32,367 nt of DNA, from positions 1-32,367 of the forward strand of contig CANQYP010000009.1 of the NCBI GenBank assembly GCA_947628045.1, given 5' to 3'. This stretch comes from an uncultured Lachnospiraceae bacterium (lineage in GTDB: Bacteria > Bacillota > Clostridia > Lachnospirales > Lachnospiraceae). This document shows positions 1 through 8,550 of this stretch, in pieces. Position numbers and translations under genes: made by a program. Positions within the stretch are counted from its first letter, which is position 1. The number at the start of each line of letters is the position of its first letter. Under the pieces are notes generated by a model. The model was given only the letters and a program-made list of their open reading frames with translations, did not search any database and was not told the DNA's origin.

Positions 1-128
1 TTCTGTTGCACTTTCCTTGGAGTCGCCTCCACCGGACGTTATCCGGCATCCTGCCCTGTGAAGCCCGGACTTTCCTCGCCTGGCACCTTTCGGATCCGCC
101 AGCCGCGACCATTTATCCTACTTACGCC
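1..128 (-). ncRNA. rnpB: RNase P RNA, 5' part (truncated by window edge)
   Basis: This is the RNA subunit of ribonuclease P, which matures the 5' ends of tRNAs. Read on the minus strand, the sequence contains the strongly conserved element GAGGAAAGTCCGGGC (ending at 77) followed by the GGAAAGTGCAACAGAA element at the window edge; both are family hallmarks and occur in the right order and spacing for the 5' third of a bacterial RNase P RNA. The 5' end is placed at about 127-128, seven bases below the -10 box described separately. The remaining 3' part lies before position 1. It is not protein coding; the short plus-strand ORFs over it are shadows. Confidence 0.9.
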
Positions 129-132
129 GGTG

Positions 133-161
133 ATTCTATCACATTATTTCCATTCTGTAAA
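133..161 (-). promoter_or_regulatory. rnpB promoter
   Basis: On the minus strand, -35 TTTACA (156-161) and -10 TAGAAT (133-138) are separated by exactly 17 bases; each differs from the sigma-A consensus at one position. It lies between the exporter stop codon and the RNase P RNA, so rnpB is transcribed independently of the upstream exporter genes. Confidence 0.8.
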
Positions 162-214
162 CCATGCGCACGCCATAGATCCCGCAGTAATACTGTTCCG
201 ATCTGTGATCCATA

Positions 215-1999
215 CTAGCCTGCCATTCCGCGGTACATATCCGCGTAGCGTCCGTTCATCGCAAGCAGCTCGCTGTGCGTCCCGACTTCCTTGATGTCGC
301 CGTTTTCCATGTATATGATCTTATCCGCGTTCTGAATCGTGTACAGACGGTGCGCGATAATGAATGTGGTGCGGCCGTTCATGAGCCGTTCCATAGCCCG
401 GGTGATCATCGCCTCGGTCCGGGTATCCACCTGCGACGTAGCCTCGTCGAGGATCAGGATCCGCGGATCCGAGATCACCGCGCGGGCTATCGTGAGCAGC
501 TGCTTCTCGCCCACCGAAAGCGCCGAATTCTCGTCAGATAAATGTGTCTCATATCCGTTTGGAAGTTTTTCTACAAGCGAATCACACTGCACGGCCTGCG
601 CGGCCTCGGCGACGTCCGCCTCCGACGCTGAGGGCTTGCCGTACGCTATGTTCTCCCTCACCGTACCGTCGAATATCCAGGTATCCTGGAGCACCATTCC
701 GAAAGCGCTGCGAAGCTCCTCTTTGGAAAGCTCGTATGCGTCAACGCCGTCGACGTATATATGACCGTCCCAGATATCATAAAAACGCATCAGAAGGTTG
801 ATGAGTGTCGTCTTGCCCGCGCCGGACGGCCCGACAATGGCGACCGTCATGCCCGGCTCAGCCGTAAAGGATACATCCTCCATGAGCGGGGAACCCTGCT
901 TGTAGCCGAAACGGACGTTCCTGAACTCGATCTTGCCCTTCAGGTCCGCCGGAAGTGTCTGGGTCGGATTTTCCGCCGGCTCCTCCTCCTCGTCGAGCAG
1001 CTCGAAGATCCGTTCCGCGGACGAAAGAGCCGTCTGGATATTGTTCATGGAACTCGACATCTGCGAGAGCGGAGTCCCGATCATGTTTCCGTAAAACAGG
1101 AAGGCTGTGAATTCGCCGAGCGTCAGATTTCCGTGTATCATCAAAATTCCGCCCACCACGCAAAGCGCCACATACGAGATATTGATCAATATTCCGCTGA
1201 TCGGGAGCGCCAGACCCGACAAAAAGCGCGCGCTCACATAGGTACGGTAAAATTCATCGTTAAGCGCCTCAAACCGTTTCCCTTTTTCTTCCTCACAGGT
1301 ATACGCCTTCACGACCGTGTGGTTGGAGTAGGTGTCAGAGACCTCCTCCGTCAGCCTGCCGAGCGACTCGTTCATCTGCCGGAACTGCTTTCCCGTAAAT
1401 TTGGTCACGAGACCGATCAAAAGCATATTGAGCGGAAGAGAGATCAGATAGATCAGGGCGAGTTTCCACTGCGTCACCAGCATCATGATGACGATGCCCA
1501 CGAGCAGCACCGCCTGACCGATCAATGACGAGGCTGTGGACTCGAGTCCGTTTGACATATTGAGCATATCCACCGTCGCCCTCGACAGCACATCGCCCGT
1601 CGCGTGGGTATCCATATAGTTGATCGGAACCGCGTTCAGCTTTTTCTCGATGCGGTTGCGGTACTTCCGCGAAAGCCCCTGGGAAATGCGTATGATCTGC
1701 TTGTTCACAAAACCGTCCGAACCGCAGCCGATAAAATACAGCACCGCCAGGAGAATGCTGTTTTTATAGATAAAACCCAAGCCCGAGACAAAACCGTTCC
1801 CGACGGATTCCTGCAGGAAATCCACCATCCGCTGCGTGATCACGGGCGCGGCGGTCAGACAGCATTTTGACAGCGCGATAATGATAAAAGCGGCGATAAA
1901 GCGGAAACGGTTCTTCCCCATGTCCTCAAAAAGACGTTTTATCACAACCGAATACGAATACTTTTTCATTTCCTTTTTGTTCTTTTCAAGCTTTTTCAT
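215..1999 (-). CDS. ABC exporter half-transporter, heterodimer subunit with the canonical Walker B glutamate
   Basis: This 594-residue protein is a type IV (ABCB-like) exporter half: six membrane segments in the first ~320 residues, then a nucleotide-binding domain with Walker A GPSGAGKTT (390-398), signature LSVGE (494-498, degenerate against LSGGQ), Walker B LILDEATS with catalytic Glu519, and H-loop His550. The start overlaps the upstream transporter stop by four bases (ATGA), indicating translational coupling; an internal Met11 is also possible. With its neighbour it forms a complementary pair: this subunit supplies intact Walker B and His, the other the intact signature, as in the TM287/288 and BmrCD type. 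Last gene of the GH3/NRPS-like unit, so export of that product is the likely role (inference). No terminator is visible before rnpB. Confidence 0.93.
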   Translation of the reverse strand: MKKLEKNKKEMKKYSYSVVIKRLFEDMGKNRFRFIAAFIIIALSKCCLTAAPVITQRMVDFLQESVGNGFVSGLGFIYKNSILLAVLYFIGCGSDGFVNKQIIRISQGLSRKYRNRIEKKLNAVPINYMDTHATGDVLSRATVDMLNMSNGLESTASSLIGQAVLLVGIVIMMLVTQWKLALIYLISLPLNMLLIGLVTKFTGKQFRQMNESLGRLTEEVSDTYSNHTVVKAYTCEEEKGKRFEALNDEFYRTYVSARFLSGLALPISGILINISYVALCVVGGILMIHGNLTLGEFTAFLFYGNMIGTPLSQMSSSMNNIQTALSSAERIFELLDEEEEPAENPTQTLPADLKGKIEFRNVRFGYKQGSPLMEDVSFTAEPGMTVAIVGPSGAGKTTLINLLMRFYDIWDGHIYVDGVDAYELSKEELRSAFGMVLQDTWIFDGTVRENIAYGKPSASEADVAEAAQAVQCDSLVEKLPNGYETHLSDENSALSVGEKQLLTIARAVISDPRILILDEATSQVDTRTEAMITRAMERLMNGRTTFIIAHRLYTIQNADKIIYMENGDIKEVGTHSELLAMNGRYADMYRGMAG

Positions 2000-3756
2000 T
2001 CGGACTCACCGCCCCTTTCCGCGTTATCGCCGTGATCGAGGTAATACTGTGTCTGGTAGATCTCGCGATAAGGCTCGCAGCTCTCAAGGAGCTCCGTGTG
2101 AGTGCCTATCCCGACAATATGTCCTTTGTCCAAAACGATGATCTTGTCCGCGTCCATAATGGTGCTGATCTTCTGCGCGACCATGAGCGTCGTCTTGCCC
2201 TTCAGCCTTTCACGTATGCGCTTGCGGGCGATGCTCTCCGTCTTCGCGTCCAGCGCCGAAAACGTGTCGTCAAAGATATAGATCTCCGCGTCTCTGGCTA
2301 CCGCGCGGGCAAGGGACAGCCTCTGGCGCTGTCCGCCGGACAGGTTCGTTCCGCCTGGGCTCATCACTGTGTCAAACCCGTCGGGCAGCCCGTCGACAAT
2401 CTCACTGAAACATGCCGCGTCGCAGGCGGAGCGGATCTGCGCGTCCGTCATACCCTCATCAAATACGCAGATGTTGTTTTTGACCGTATCACGGAAGACC
2501 TGCGCGCGCTGTGTGGCGTAGGACATTTTGCTCCGAAGTTTTGAGGGGTCATACTTGCCGACGGGAACACCGTCGATCAAAATCTCGCCAAAGGTAGGTC
2601 GATACAGCCCCTGCACCAGATTCATGATCGTCGTCTTGCCGCTGCCGGTCGCGCCGATAAACGCCGCCGTCTCTCCGCGCTCGACCTTGAAGGAGACATT
2701 TGCGATCACATCCGTGGCGCCCGCGTAGCCGAAAATAACATTTCTCATCTCTACCGCGGGGGCGACGCCGCTTTGCGCCGCTTTTACCGCGCCGCTCTCA
2801 ACCGCGGCAGATTCGTATTCCAGCAGCTCATTGATCCGCTCGCTGGACACCGCCACCTTGGGCAGCATATTGACCAGGACCGGAACGATCCCCAGCGTCG
2901 CGATAAAATAAGAAATATACTGGAAGATCAGGATCAGGTCGCTGATCTGCGCCATGCCCGAGCGGAGCTGCGTCGAGCCGACGAGATAAATGACGACCAC
3001 CACCCAGTTCATGATGATGAGCGAGACGGGTGAGAGGAAATTGATCTTGCTGTTGGCAAGTATCGCCGCGTCGAACGTATCCTGATCCGCGGCATACATT
3101 TTCTCCTCTTCCATCTTCTGATTGCCGAAGGCGCGTATGGGACGGACGCCGGTCAGCTTTTCCTTGAACAGCGCGTTTAAGTGATCGTTCTTTTCCTGCA
3201 GCTTGTCAAAATAGAGCTTGGACTTTGCTCCGTTGTAGACCATATAGATGACCGTGATGACAAAAGAGACAAGCAAGATCCCGAACATCATGAGATCGAT
3301 GCGCGAAATCATGATCAGGAGACAGATGACGACGATGGGGACCGACATACTGCTCCGCAGGAGATTGATGATAAAGGTACTCATCTGCGTGATGTCCGCC
3401 ATTGTTCTGCTGAGCAGCGTGGACTCACCGAAATGAGCGAAATCCTGAGAGGAAAACGAGGTCGCCTTGTTGTAGCAGTCGCTCCTCATCCTGCACGTGA
3501 TCGCCGCCGTCGCCCTCGCCGAGAGGTACGACGTGATCAGGGTGACAACAGCGATCGCAAGCGTGATCAGGAGCATCTTCCCGCCCGACTGCCAAATGAA
3601 CGCAAGGTCGCCGCGGGCAACGCCCTGATCAAGGATGCGCTTGGATTCGGGCAGGAAAAGCCCCACCTGGATAAAAGTCGAAACGATGGTAAAAAACAGG
3701 GTTCCGATTAACTCCCACTTAAGATCCTTAAGATATCTTTTTAGTAAACGTATCAT
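1996..3756 (-). CDS. ABC exporter half-transporter, heterodimer subunit with degenerate Walker B and H-loop
   Basis: This 586-residue ABCB-like half-exporter has membrane segments in the N-terminal ~310 residues and a C-terminal nucleotide-binding domain with Walker A GATGSGKTT (from ~368) and canonical signature LSGGQ (~472-476). Walker B reads IYIFDD, with Asp in place of the catalytic Glu (~497), and the H-loop His is replaced by Gln (MVAQKI, ~528). These are the classic marks of the degenerate site in heterodimeric exporters. A GTG at 3765 overlaps the NRPS-like stop but has no spaced ribosome site; the ATG at 3754-3756 sits 8 bases after GGAG (3765-3768), so I use that start. It overlaps the next half-transporter by four bases. 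The substrate is unknown and inferred to be the cluster product. Confidence 0.92.
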   Translation of the reverse strand: MIRLLKRYLKDLKWELIGTLFFTIVSTFIQVGLFLPESKRILDQGVARGDLAFIWQSGGKMLLITLAIAVVTLITSYLSARATAAITCRMRSDCYNKATSFSSQDFAHFGESTLLSRTMADITQMSTFIINLLRSSMSVPIVVICLLIMISRIDLMMFGILLVSFVITVIYMVYNGAKSKLYFDKLQEKNDHLNALFKEKLTGVRPIRAFGNQKMEEEKMYAADQDTFDAAILANSKINFLSPVSLIIMNWVVVVIYLVGSTQLRSGMAQISDLILIFQYISYFIATLGIVPVLVNMLPKVAVSSERINELLEYESAAVESGAVKAAQSGVAPAVEMRNVIFGYAGATDVIANVSFKVERGETAAFIGATGSGKTTIMNLVQGLYRPTFGEILIDGVPVGKYDPSKLRSKMSYATQRAQVFRDTVKNNICVFDEGMTDAQIRSACDAACFSEIVDGLPDGFDTVMSPGGTNLSGGQRQRLSLARAVARDAEIYIFDDTFSALDAKTESIARKRIRERLKGKTTLMVAQKISTIMDADKIIVLDKGHIVGIGTHTELLESCEPYREIYQTQYYLDHGDNAERGGESE

Positions 3757-3761
3757 AATTT

Positions 3762-6728
3762 TCACTCCAACAGTTCCGCAACAGAAAGCTCCAGCGGATT
3801 TTCAGCCTCAAGCAGTTTTTTCGCGATCTCAACAACAACGTCGGTGAACTCTTTGATTCGCTCATCGCTGTAGTATTTTTTGGAATACTGGAACATCGGA
3901 TGCGCGCCGTCAGGACCTTCCACTATGACTGCCGTGAGTCTTCTGCTCGGAGCGGATTGTCCGCCGACCATGTCGCTGAAACGCTGAACCGGCGAAAGTC
4001 CCAGCTTTCTTAACGCTCCTCCGTTCGCGATCGACATCGTCTCATAGACGCACAGGGCGGAGTCGTCGACAAAAATATTTGTGCGCTGCGCAAGCCATTC
4101 GCAGCGGCAGTTCGCGATCCCGTCCGCCATCTGCCGCCGGATCGTGTCGCATATGTCAGAAAATGAACGGAGCTCATTCAGCCGCAGCCCCAAGGGAAGC
4201 GCTTGAACCACCAGACCTGCCGCCGAGCGTTTCTGCTCGTCCACGCGATAGTGGAACGCCCATTCCAGGAGAATATCCTTCTTTTTGTTGTACTTTCCCA
4301 GGGCGAGCGCGACGATCACATCAAAAAGATTACTCCTCGAGAAACCGGTCTTTCGTTCAAACTGTTCCAGCTGCTCTATCGTGACGCTGAACGGCAAAAC
4401 GCTCATGCCCGCGAGATTCTCTCCGCCGTCCTGATCCGGCTCCAGCGTATTGCTCCATTCGACCTTCCCGTAAACACGCTCAAAATAGTCCATTTCCTTC
4501 CAGTATTCATCGGTCTGGCGGAAATCGGCTTTTTCGGCAAGATAGCTGTAAAAGGTGTCAAGCTCCGGCTCTTCCCCCAAGCCGATCCGGACCATGTTCG
4601 CCAGGAATACCTGCATGCCGGTGCCGTCGATCAGGCTGTGATGGATCTCCAGGAACAGATAGGAGCGCTTTTCGGTCTGGAAAATGCGCGCGGTAAACAA
4701 CGGTTTGTTAAGCAGCGCGGTCATGCCCACAAGACCCGGGCGCAGCTTTTCAAACTCCTCCTCCGTGACATGCTCGATCTCCACGACCGGGCAAAGCTCC
4801 GGCACGTAACGCTGCTGCAGATCACAGTCTTCATTGAATTCATAAATCGTGGAGCAGACCGGATGGCTGCGTATCGTCTTGTTCACAACATCGCAAAGCC
4901 ATTCCGTCCGGGATACGTCCTCCAGCGCAAAAAGCTGCATAATGCTCAGCATCGTATCCTTGGGGGTGGAAAGCTGCCAGTCGAACATCGCAAGCTGCGT
5001 TCCCATAAGCGGCTGCGGGTTTCTGCGCGCCTCCTCCTCGATCTCTTCCGGGGTGCGCGCATTATTTTCCTTCCTGCGGTCCAGATAGATCTCAGCGATT
5101 TTCGCCGCTGTGCAGCCCTTAAAGATATCCATCGCGCTGAAGTCATCCAGATCCACCTCGACAAGCACCTGCATCGAGCGCAGGGAATCGCCGCCGAGCT
5201 GATAAAAGTCGTCGTTCCTGCCGACGCGCTCAAGCTGAAGGACCTTGGCAAACGCGTCGCAAAGCCGTTTTTCCACCTCGTTCTGCGGGGCGGCATATTC
5301 CGACTCATACATCTCCCGCTGCGGTTTCGGGAGCGCGCGGCGGTTCAGCTTTCCGTTGGGAAGCAGCGGCACATTCGCAATGCGAATATAGTATGCCGGG
5401 ATCATGTAGTACGGGAGCGACTTTTCGAGCTCTGCCTTCAGGTCCGCCTCGCTCATGGGCAGGTCGTCATTGTAATAGAGGCACAGATAAGACTGGTTCG
5501 GCTCCTCAAAGCCTTTGACGGCGCACCAGTCAAGACCGGTCACACGCTTTGCCGTCGCCTCGATCTCTGCGGGCTCGATGCGGTTTCCGTTTATCTTGAT
5601 CATGTCGTTTTTGCGCCCCAGCAGCACGATATTGCCGTCCGAGAGCCTTCTCGCCAGGTCGCCCGTGTGATACAGACCGTCCTTTAACGCCTCGGCGGTC
5701 TGCTCGGGCAAATTGATATAGCCGCGCATAAACGGATTTTCAAAACAAAGCTCGCCGATCTCGCCCTCGAGGACGTCCTGTCCATTATCCTCCAGAAGTC
5801 TCAGCTTGATGCCGTCGTAGGTCGGCTTGCCCACCGGCGTGACCTCGTACGGACGGTCTATGATGAATTTGGCGACGTTGAAAGCGCCCTCACTCATGGA
5901 GTAGGTATTCAGGATGTCGACCCCGTCTATGTAGATCCCGTTCGCCGGCTCGCTCCCGGTAAAGATGTGTTTCAGATACGGGCCGAGTTCTCCGATCACC
6001 CGGATCATGGACGGAGACAGGAACGTGTCGGTGATACGGTTGCCGCGGTAATATTTTTTCAGCTTTACCGGATTTTTCACGATGTCATAGGGCACGATGT
6101 AAAGCGTGAACCCGTTGTATATCACCGAAAGCGCCATCTTGATCGAGGCGATAAAATTGAGCGGCGCGATCAGGGCAAAACGGGAATCCTGCGTGATCCT
6201 GCGCACGCCGTCCGGGTTGCCGCCCGTGATCTGATTCAGCTTAATATTGCCGTACTCATGCAGCACGCCTTTGGGGAAACCTGTCGTCCCGGACGTGTAC
6301 ACGGCAAACGCCGCGTCGTGGGGCTCGGTTTTCTCATAGCCGCTTAGGGGCTGCACAGCGCAGATCTCCTCCCAGGTCTCCATGTCGATGACCGCCTTGC
6401 AGCCGCAGTCTTTTTTGATATACTCGATGCGATCCGGCGCGTAGTTATCCTCGACCACAGTGAACGCCGCCCCGGCTTTCCATACTCCCAGCATCGCTAT
6501 GATCGGCATGATTCCGCGCGGCAGGCAGATCAGTACAAAATCCTCCCTGCCTACCCCCTTTTGTTTCAGCCACGCGTACACCTGCGCGGACCTCTGATCC
6601 ATCAGCTCCCTGCTGATGCCGCCGGTCCTCACGCCGTCTACCAGGACAATGCGTTGGGGATCGTTTTTTACATGCTCGCTCCAGCGCTCGCACAGATACG
6701 GTACCTTATCCAAAAAGTCAAGATTCAT
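3762..6728 (-). CDS. NRPS-like single-module protein: adenylation, carrier, condensation domains
   Basis: This 988-residue protein has three domains. The adenylation domain (about 1-470) shows TSGTTGFPKG (145-154), an A5-like NTYSMSE (274-280), YHTGDLA (353-359), and NGKLNR with the catalytic Lys460. The carrier domain (about 480-550) has LGGDSL with the phosphopantetheine Ser515. The C-terminal condensation-like domain has an intact HHSLIDG (696-702). It would activate an amino or other acid, tether it as a thioester and condense it with a second substrate. There is no thioesterase or reductase domain, so release must be by the C domain or in trans. No phosphopantetheinyl transferase gene is in the window. 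It starts 17 bases after the GH3-family gene with AGGA upstream. Substrate specificity cannot be read reliably from the sequence alone. Confidence 0.93.
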   Translation of the reverse strand: MNLDFLDKVPYLCERWSEHVKNDPQRIVLVDGVRTGGISRELMDQRSAQVYAWLKQKGVGREDFVLICLPRGIMPIIAMLGVWKAGAAFTVVEDNYAPDRIEYIKKDCGCKAVIDMETWEEICAVQPLSGYEKTEPHDAAFAVYTSGTTGFPKGVLHEYGNIKLNQITGGNPDGVRRITQDSRFALIAPLNFIASIKMALSVIYNGFTLYIVPYDIVKNPVKLKKYYRGNRITDTFLSPSMIRVIGELGPYLKHIFTGSEPANGIYIDGVDILNTYSMSEGAFNVAKFIIDRPYEVTPVGKPTYDGIKLRLLEDNGQDVLEGEIGELCFENPFMRGYINLPEQTAEALKDGLYHTGDLARRLSDGNIVLLGRKNDMIKINGNRIEPAEIEATAKRVTGLDWCAVKGFEEPNQSYLCLYYNDDLPMSEADLKAELEKSLPYYMIPAYYIRIANVPLLPNGKLNRRALPKPQREMYESEYAAPQNEVEKRLCDAFAKVLQLERVGRNDDFYQLGGDSLRSMQVLVEVDLDDFSAMDIFKGCTAAKIAEIYLDRRKENNARTPEEIEEEARRNPQPLMGTQLAMFDWQLSTPKDTMLSIMQLFALEDVSRTEWLCDVVNKTIRSHPVCSTIYEFNEDCDLQQRYVPELCPVVEIEHVTEEEFEKLRPGLVGMTALLNKPLFTARIFQTEKRSYLFLEIHHSLIDGTGMQVFLANMVRIGLGEEPELDTFYSYLAEKADFRQTDEYWKEMDYFERVYGKVEWSNTLEPDQDGGENLAGMSVLPFSVTIEQLEQFERKTGFSRSNLFDVIVALALGKYNKKKDILLEWAFHYRVDEQKRSAAGLVVQALPLGLRLNELRSFSDICDTIRRQMADGIANCRCEWLAQRTNIFVDDSALCVYETMSIANGGALRKLGLSPVQRFSDMVGGQSAPSRRLTAVIVEGPDGAHPMFQYSKKYYSDERIKEFTDVVVEIAKKLLEAENPLELSVAELLE

Positions 6729-6745
6729 AAATTCACTGTCCTTTC

Positions 6746-8434
6746 TTATTCCTCGTCAACCAGCTTAAAGAAATATTTTTCTTTGAATAGATTATCGATC
6801 ACCCGCACCGGCTTTAACTGGTTCTCGCTGGTGCCCTTCATGATCATCAGGTCGCGGTACAGCGCGTAGGTCTCCTGCTGCACAAATTTCAGCGCCGTCG
6901 GCGCGAGGATTCCTTCCTTGACCTTCGCCCCGAAGGACGGGTTCGCGATCGAAAGCTTTTCCTCTATGATATTCCGGTACTCGTCATGCCGCTCCTTCGG
7001 AAGATGTCTGTGCGGCTCGATAAACATCACATACCGCCCCGGATTTGAATCCGTGTCAGCATAGATACTGTAATCGTTCACCGGCATATGCACGGCTTTT
7101 GAGAACTCTTCCACCGCGTACTGCACCGCCGAGTCGTTGGTCTTCTCGCCCGCGATGCTTATCATCTGCTTTTTCCGGTACTTAAAGCAGATCTTCGGAG
7201 ACTCCCCTTCATATCCGTTCACGGTGATCACATCGCCGATCCGATATCGGTAAAAGCCCGAGAAGTTCGTAATGATGATCTCATAGTCCTGTCCGACCTC
7301 AAGCTCATTGAGTTTCAAGGTCTGCGTCCTCAGAGTCTTCTCGTCGCCCTCGGCGTCCACGGGCAGGAACTCATAATAGCCGCCCTGCGGGATCAGCGTG
7401 TAATCCATCGTCTCCACCTCGGTGACAACGCCCATCATCGCCTCCGACGCCGCGTAATTGCCAAAGGTCATAGGTATGCTGCCGGTGTAGTGGCGGAGCT
7501 TGTTTGTGTATACCACGAATCCGCCGGCACCGATCGCGTTGATATATTCCATGTTTTTCCATACCTTCGGCACAAACGGCTCGTCAAAGCCCTGCTCAAA
7601 TATGGCGCAAAGCTCGTCCGCGCGCTCCGGGTCAGGGCTGAGAGCAGAATTATATTTTTTCCGAAGATCGTCCGGGATACTCACATTCTCGTCCAGCCGC
7701 CCATTGCGGATGTCCCTGACCAGATTTTCCCAGTTAAGCTCTATGTAATGCATAAGGTCGTAAAGAGCCGTCGTGAAAGGTCCTACCAGACATATGATGT
7801 TCGGCTCTTTCAGGGCGTAAAAGCTCTTCAGGTACTTAAAATCCATCTTCTCCGTGGTATAAAGCACCTCTTCCGGCGACGCGACGAGCCTGGTCATGAT
7901 ATCTTTTGATTTCATGTACATAGCGCCGGAAATCGAACCGCAGGGAGTGCCGTCTTCCACCTTTGTCTGCGAGACCACCGCCGTGATCACACGTTTTCCG
8001 TTTCTCATCTCCCTGTGTTCACGCGCGCGGATATAGTCCGAAATCAGCGCGGTGGCGACGTTGGACGTATACTGCGCGTACAGGTTCATCGTCTGTTCGG
8101 ACACGGGAATCCTCTTCGGGTTCCCCACGCTGCCGGACGTCAGGGCATAGTGGACGATCGGATAGACGGTGAATATGTTCTTTTCCCCGCGCGTCATCCT
8201 CTCGATCCCCTCGGCATAATGGTCATACTCGGTAAACGGCATTTGCGCTTTGTAGTCTTCCACACTGTGTATTTTTGAAAAATCATGCGCGATTCCGTAT
8301 TCGGTATTTTCATTGTCACGGACGATCTGCATCAGAAGATTGTCCGAAAATTCACCCGCGTGCGCACAGTTTTCCTTCAGTACGGCAAGCGCCGCCCTTC
8401 CGGCATCCGCCGGAGACATCTTTTTCGTATCCAT
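6746..8434 (-). CDS. GH3-family acyl-adenylating amido synthetase
   Basis: This 562-residue protein has the three nucleotide-binding signatures of the GH3 (auxin-responsive promoter) family: LTSGSVGNPKRIP (98-110), YAASE (327-331) and FYRYRIGDV (394-402), in the usual order and at normal length. GH3 enzymes adenylate a carboxylic acid and transfer it to an amino acid or another amine; they belong to the ANL superfamily. They are best known from plants, where they conjugate hormones, and bacterial members are mostly uncharacterised. This is the first gene of the cluster, directly before the A-PCP-C protein, so the two activating enzymes probably build one acyl-amino-acid or peptide product (inference). 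The substrate is unknown. A GGGGTGA sits about 12 bases before the start codon, slightly far but acceptable. Confidence 0.9.
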   Translation of the reverse strand: MDTKKMSPADAGRAALAVLKENCAHAGEFSDNLLMQIVRDNENTEYGIAHDFSKIHSVEDYKAQMPFTEYDHYAEGIERMTRGEKNIFTVYPIVHYALTSGSVGNPKRIPVSEQTMNLYAQYTSNVATALISDYIRAREHREMRNGKRVITAVVSQTKVEDGTPCGSISGAMYMKSKDIMTRLVASPEEVLYTTEKMDFKYLKSFYALKEPNIICLVGPFTTALYDLMHYIELNWENLVRDIRNGRLDENVSIPDDLRKKYNSALSPDPERADELCAIFEQGFDEPFVPKVWKNMEYINAIGAGGFVVYTNKLRHYTGSIPMTFGNYAASEAMMGVVTEVETMDYTLIPQGGYYEFLPVDAEGDEKTLRTQTLKLNELEVGQDYEIIITNFSGFYRYRIGDVITVNGYEGESPKICFKYRKKQMISIAGEKTNDSAVQYAVEEFSKAVHMPVNDYSIYADTDSNPGRYVMFIEPHRHLPKERHDEYRNIIEEKLSIANPSFGAKVKEGILAPTALKFVQQETYALYRDLMIMKGTSENQLKPVRVIDNLFKEKYFFKLVDEE

Positions 8435-8497
8435 ACTAAGAAAAGTTCACCCCATTCCAGTAAAGTAAAAATATAATTGTGCATAATCCGATTGTTT

Positions 8498-8503
8498 ATT
8501 ATA
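8498..8503 (-). promoter_or_regulatory. possible -10 box of the GH3/NRPS-like operon
   Basis: A perfect TATAAT occurs on the minus strand in the AT-rich 116-base gap before the GH3-family gene. The best -35 at 17 bases is a weak TTGTTT; a better TTGACG nearby is at the wrong distance. The box lies in a self-complementary ATTATATAAT (8498-8507), so direction is not proven, but only the minus strand has a gene to serve. Confidence 0.35.
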
Positions 8504-8550
8504 TAATACGGCGTCAAAAAAAACAACCCAATCTTCGATTTCCTGCAGCG

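Noticed and set aside
8510-8550. Possible terminator after the nucleoside kinase (T8 run on the minus strand)
   Set aside because: Only a four-pair stem (AATC/GATT) is available before it, which is too weak to call.
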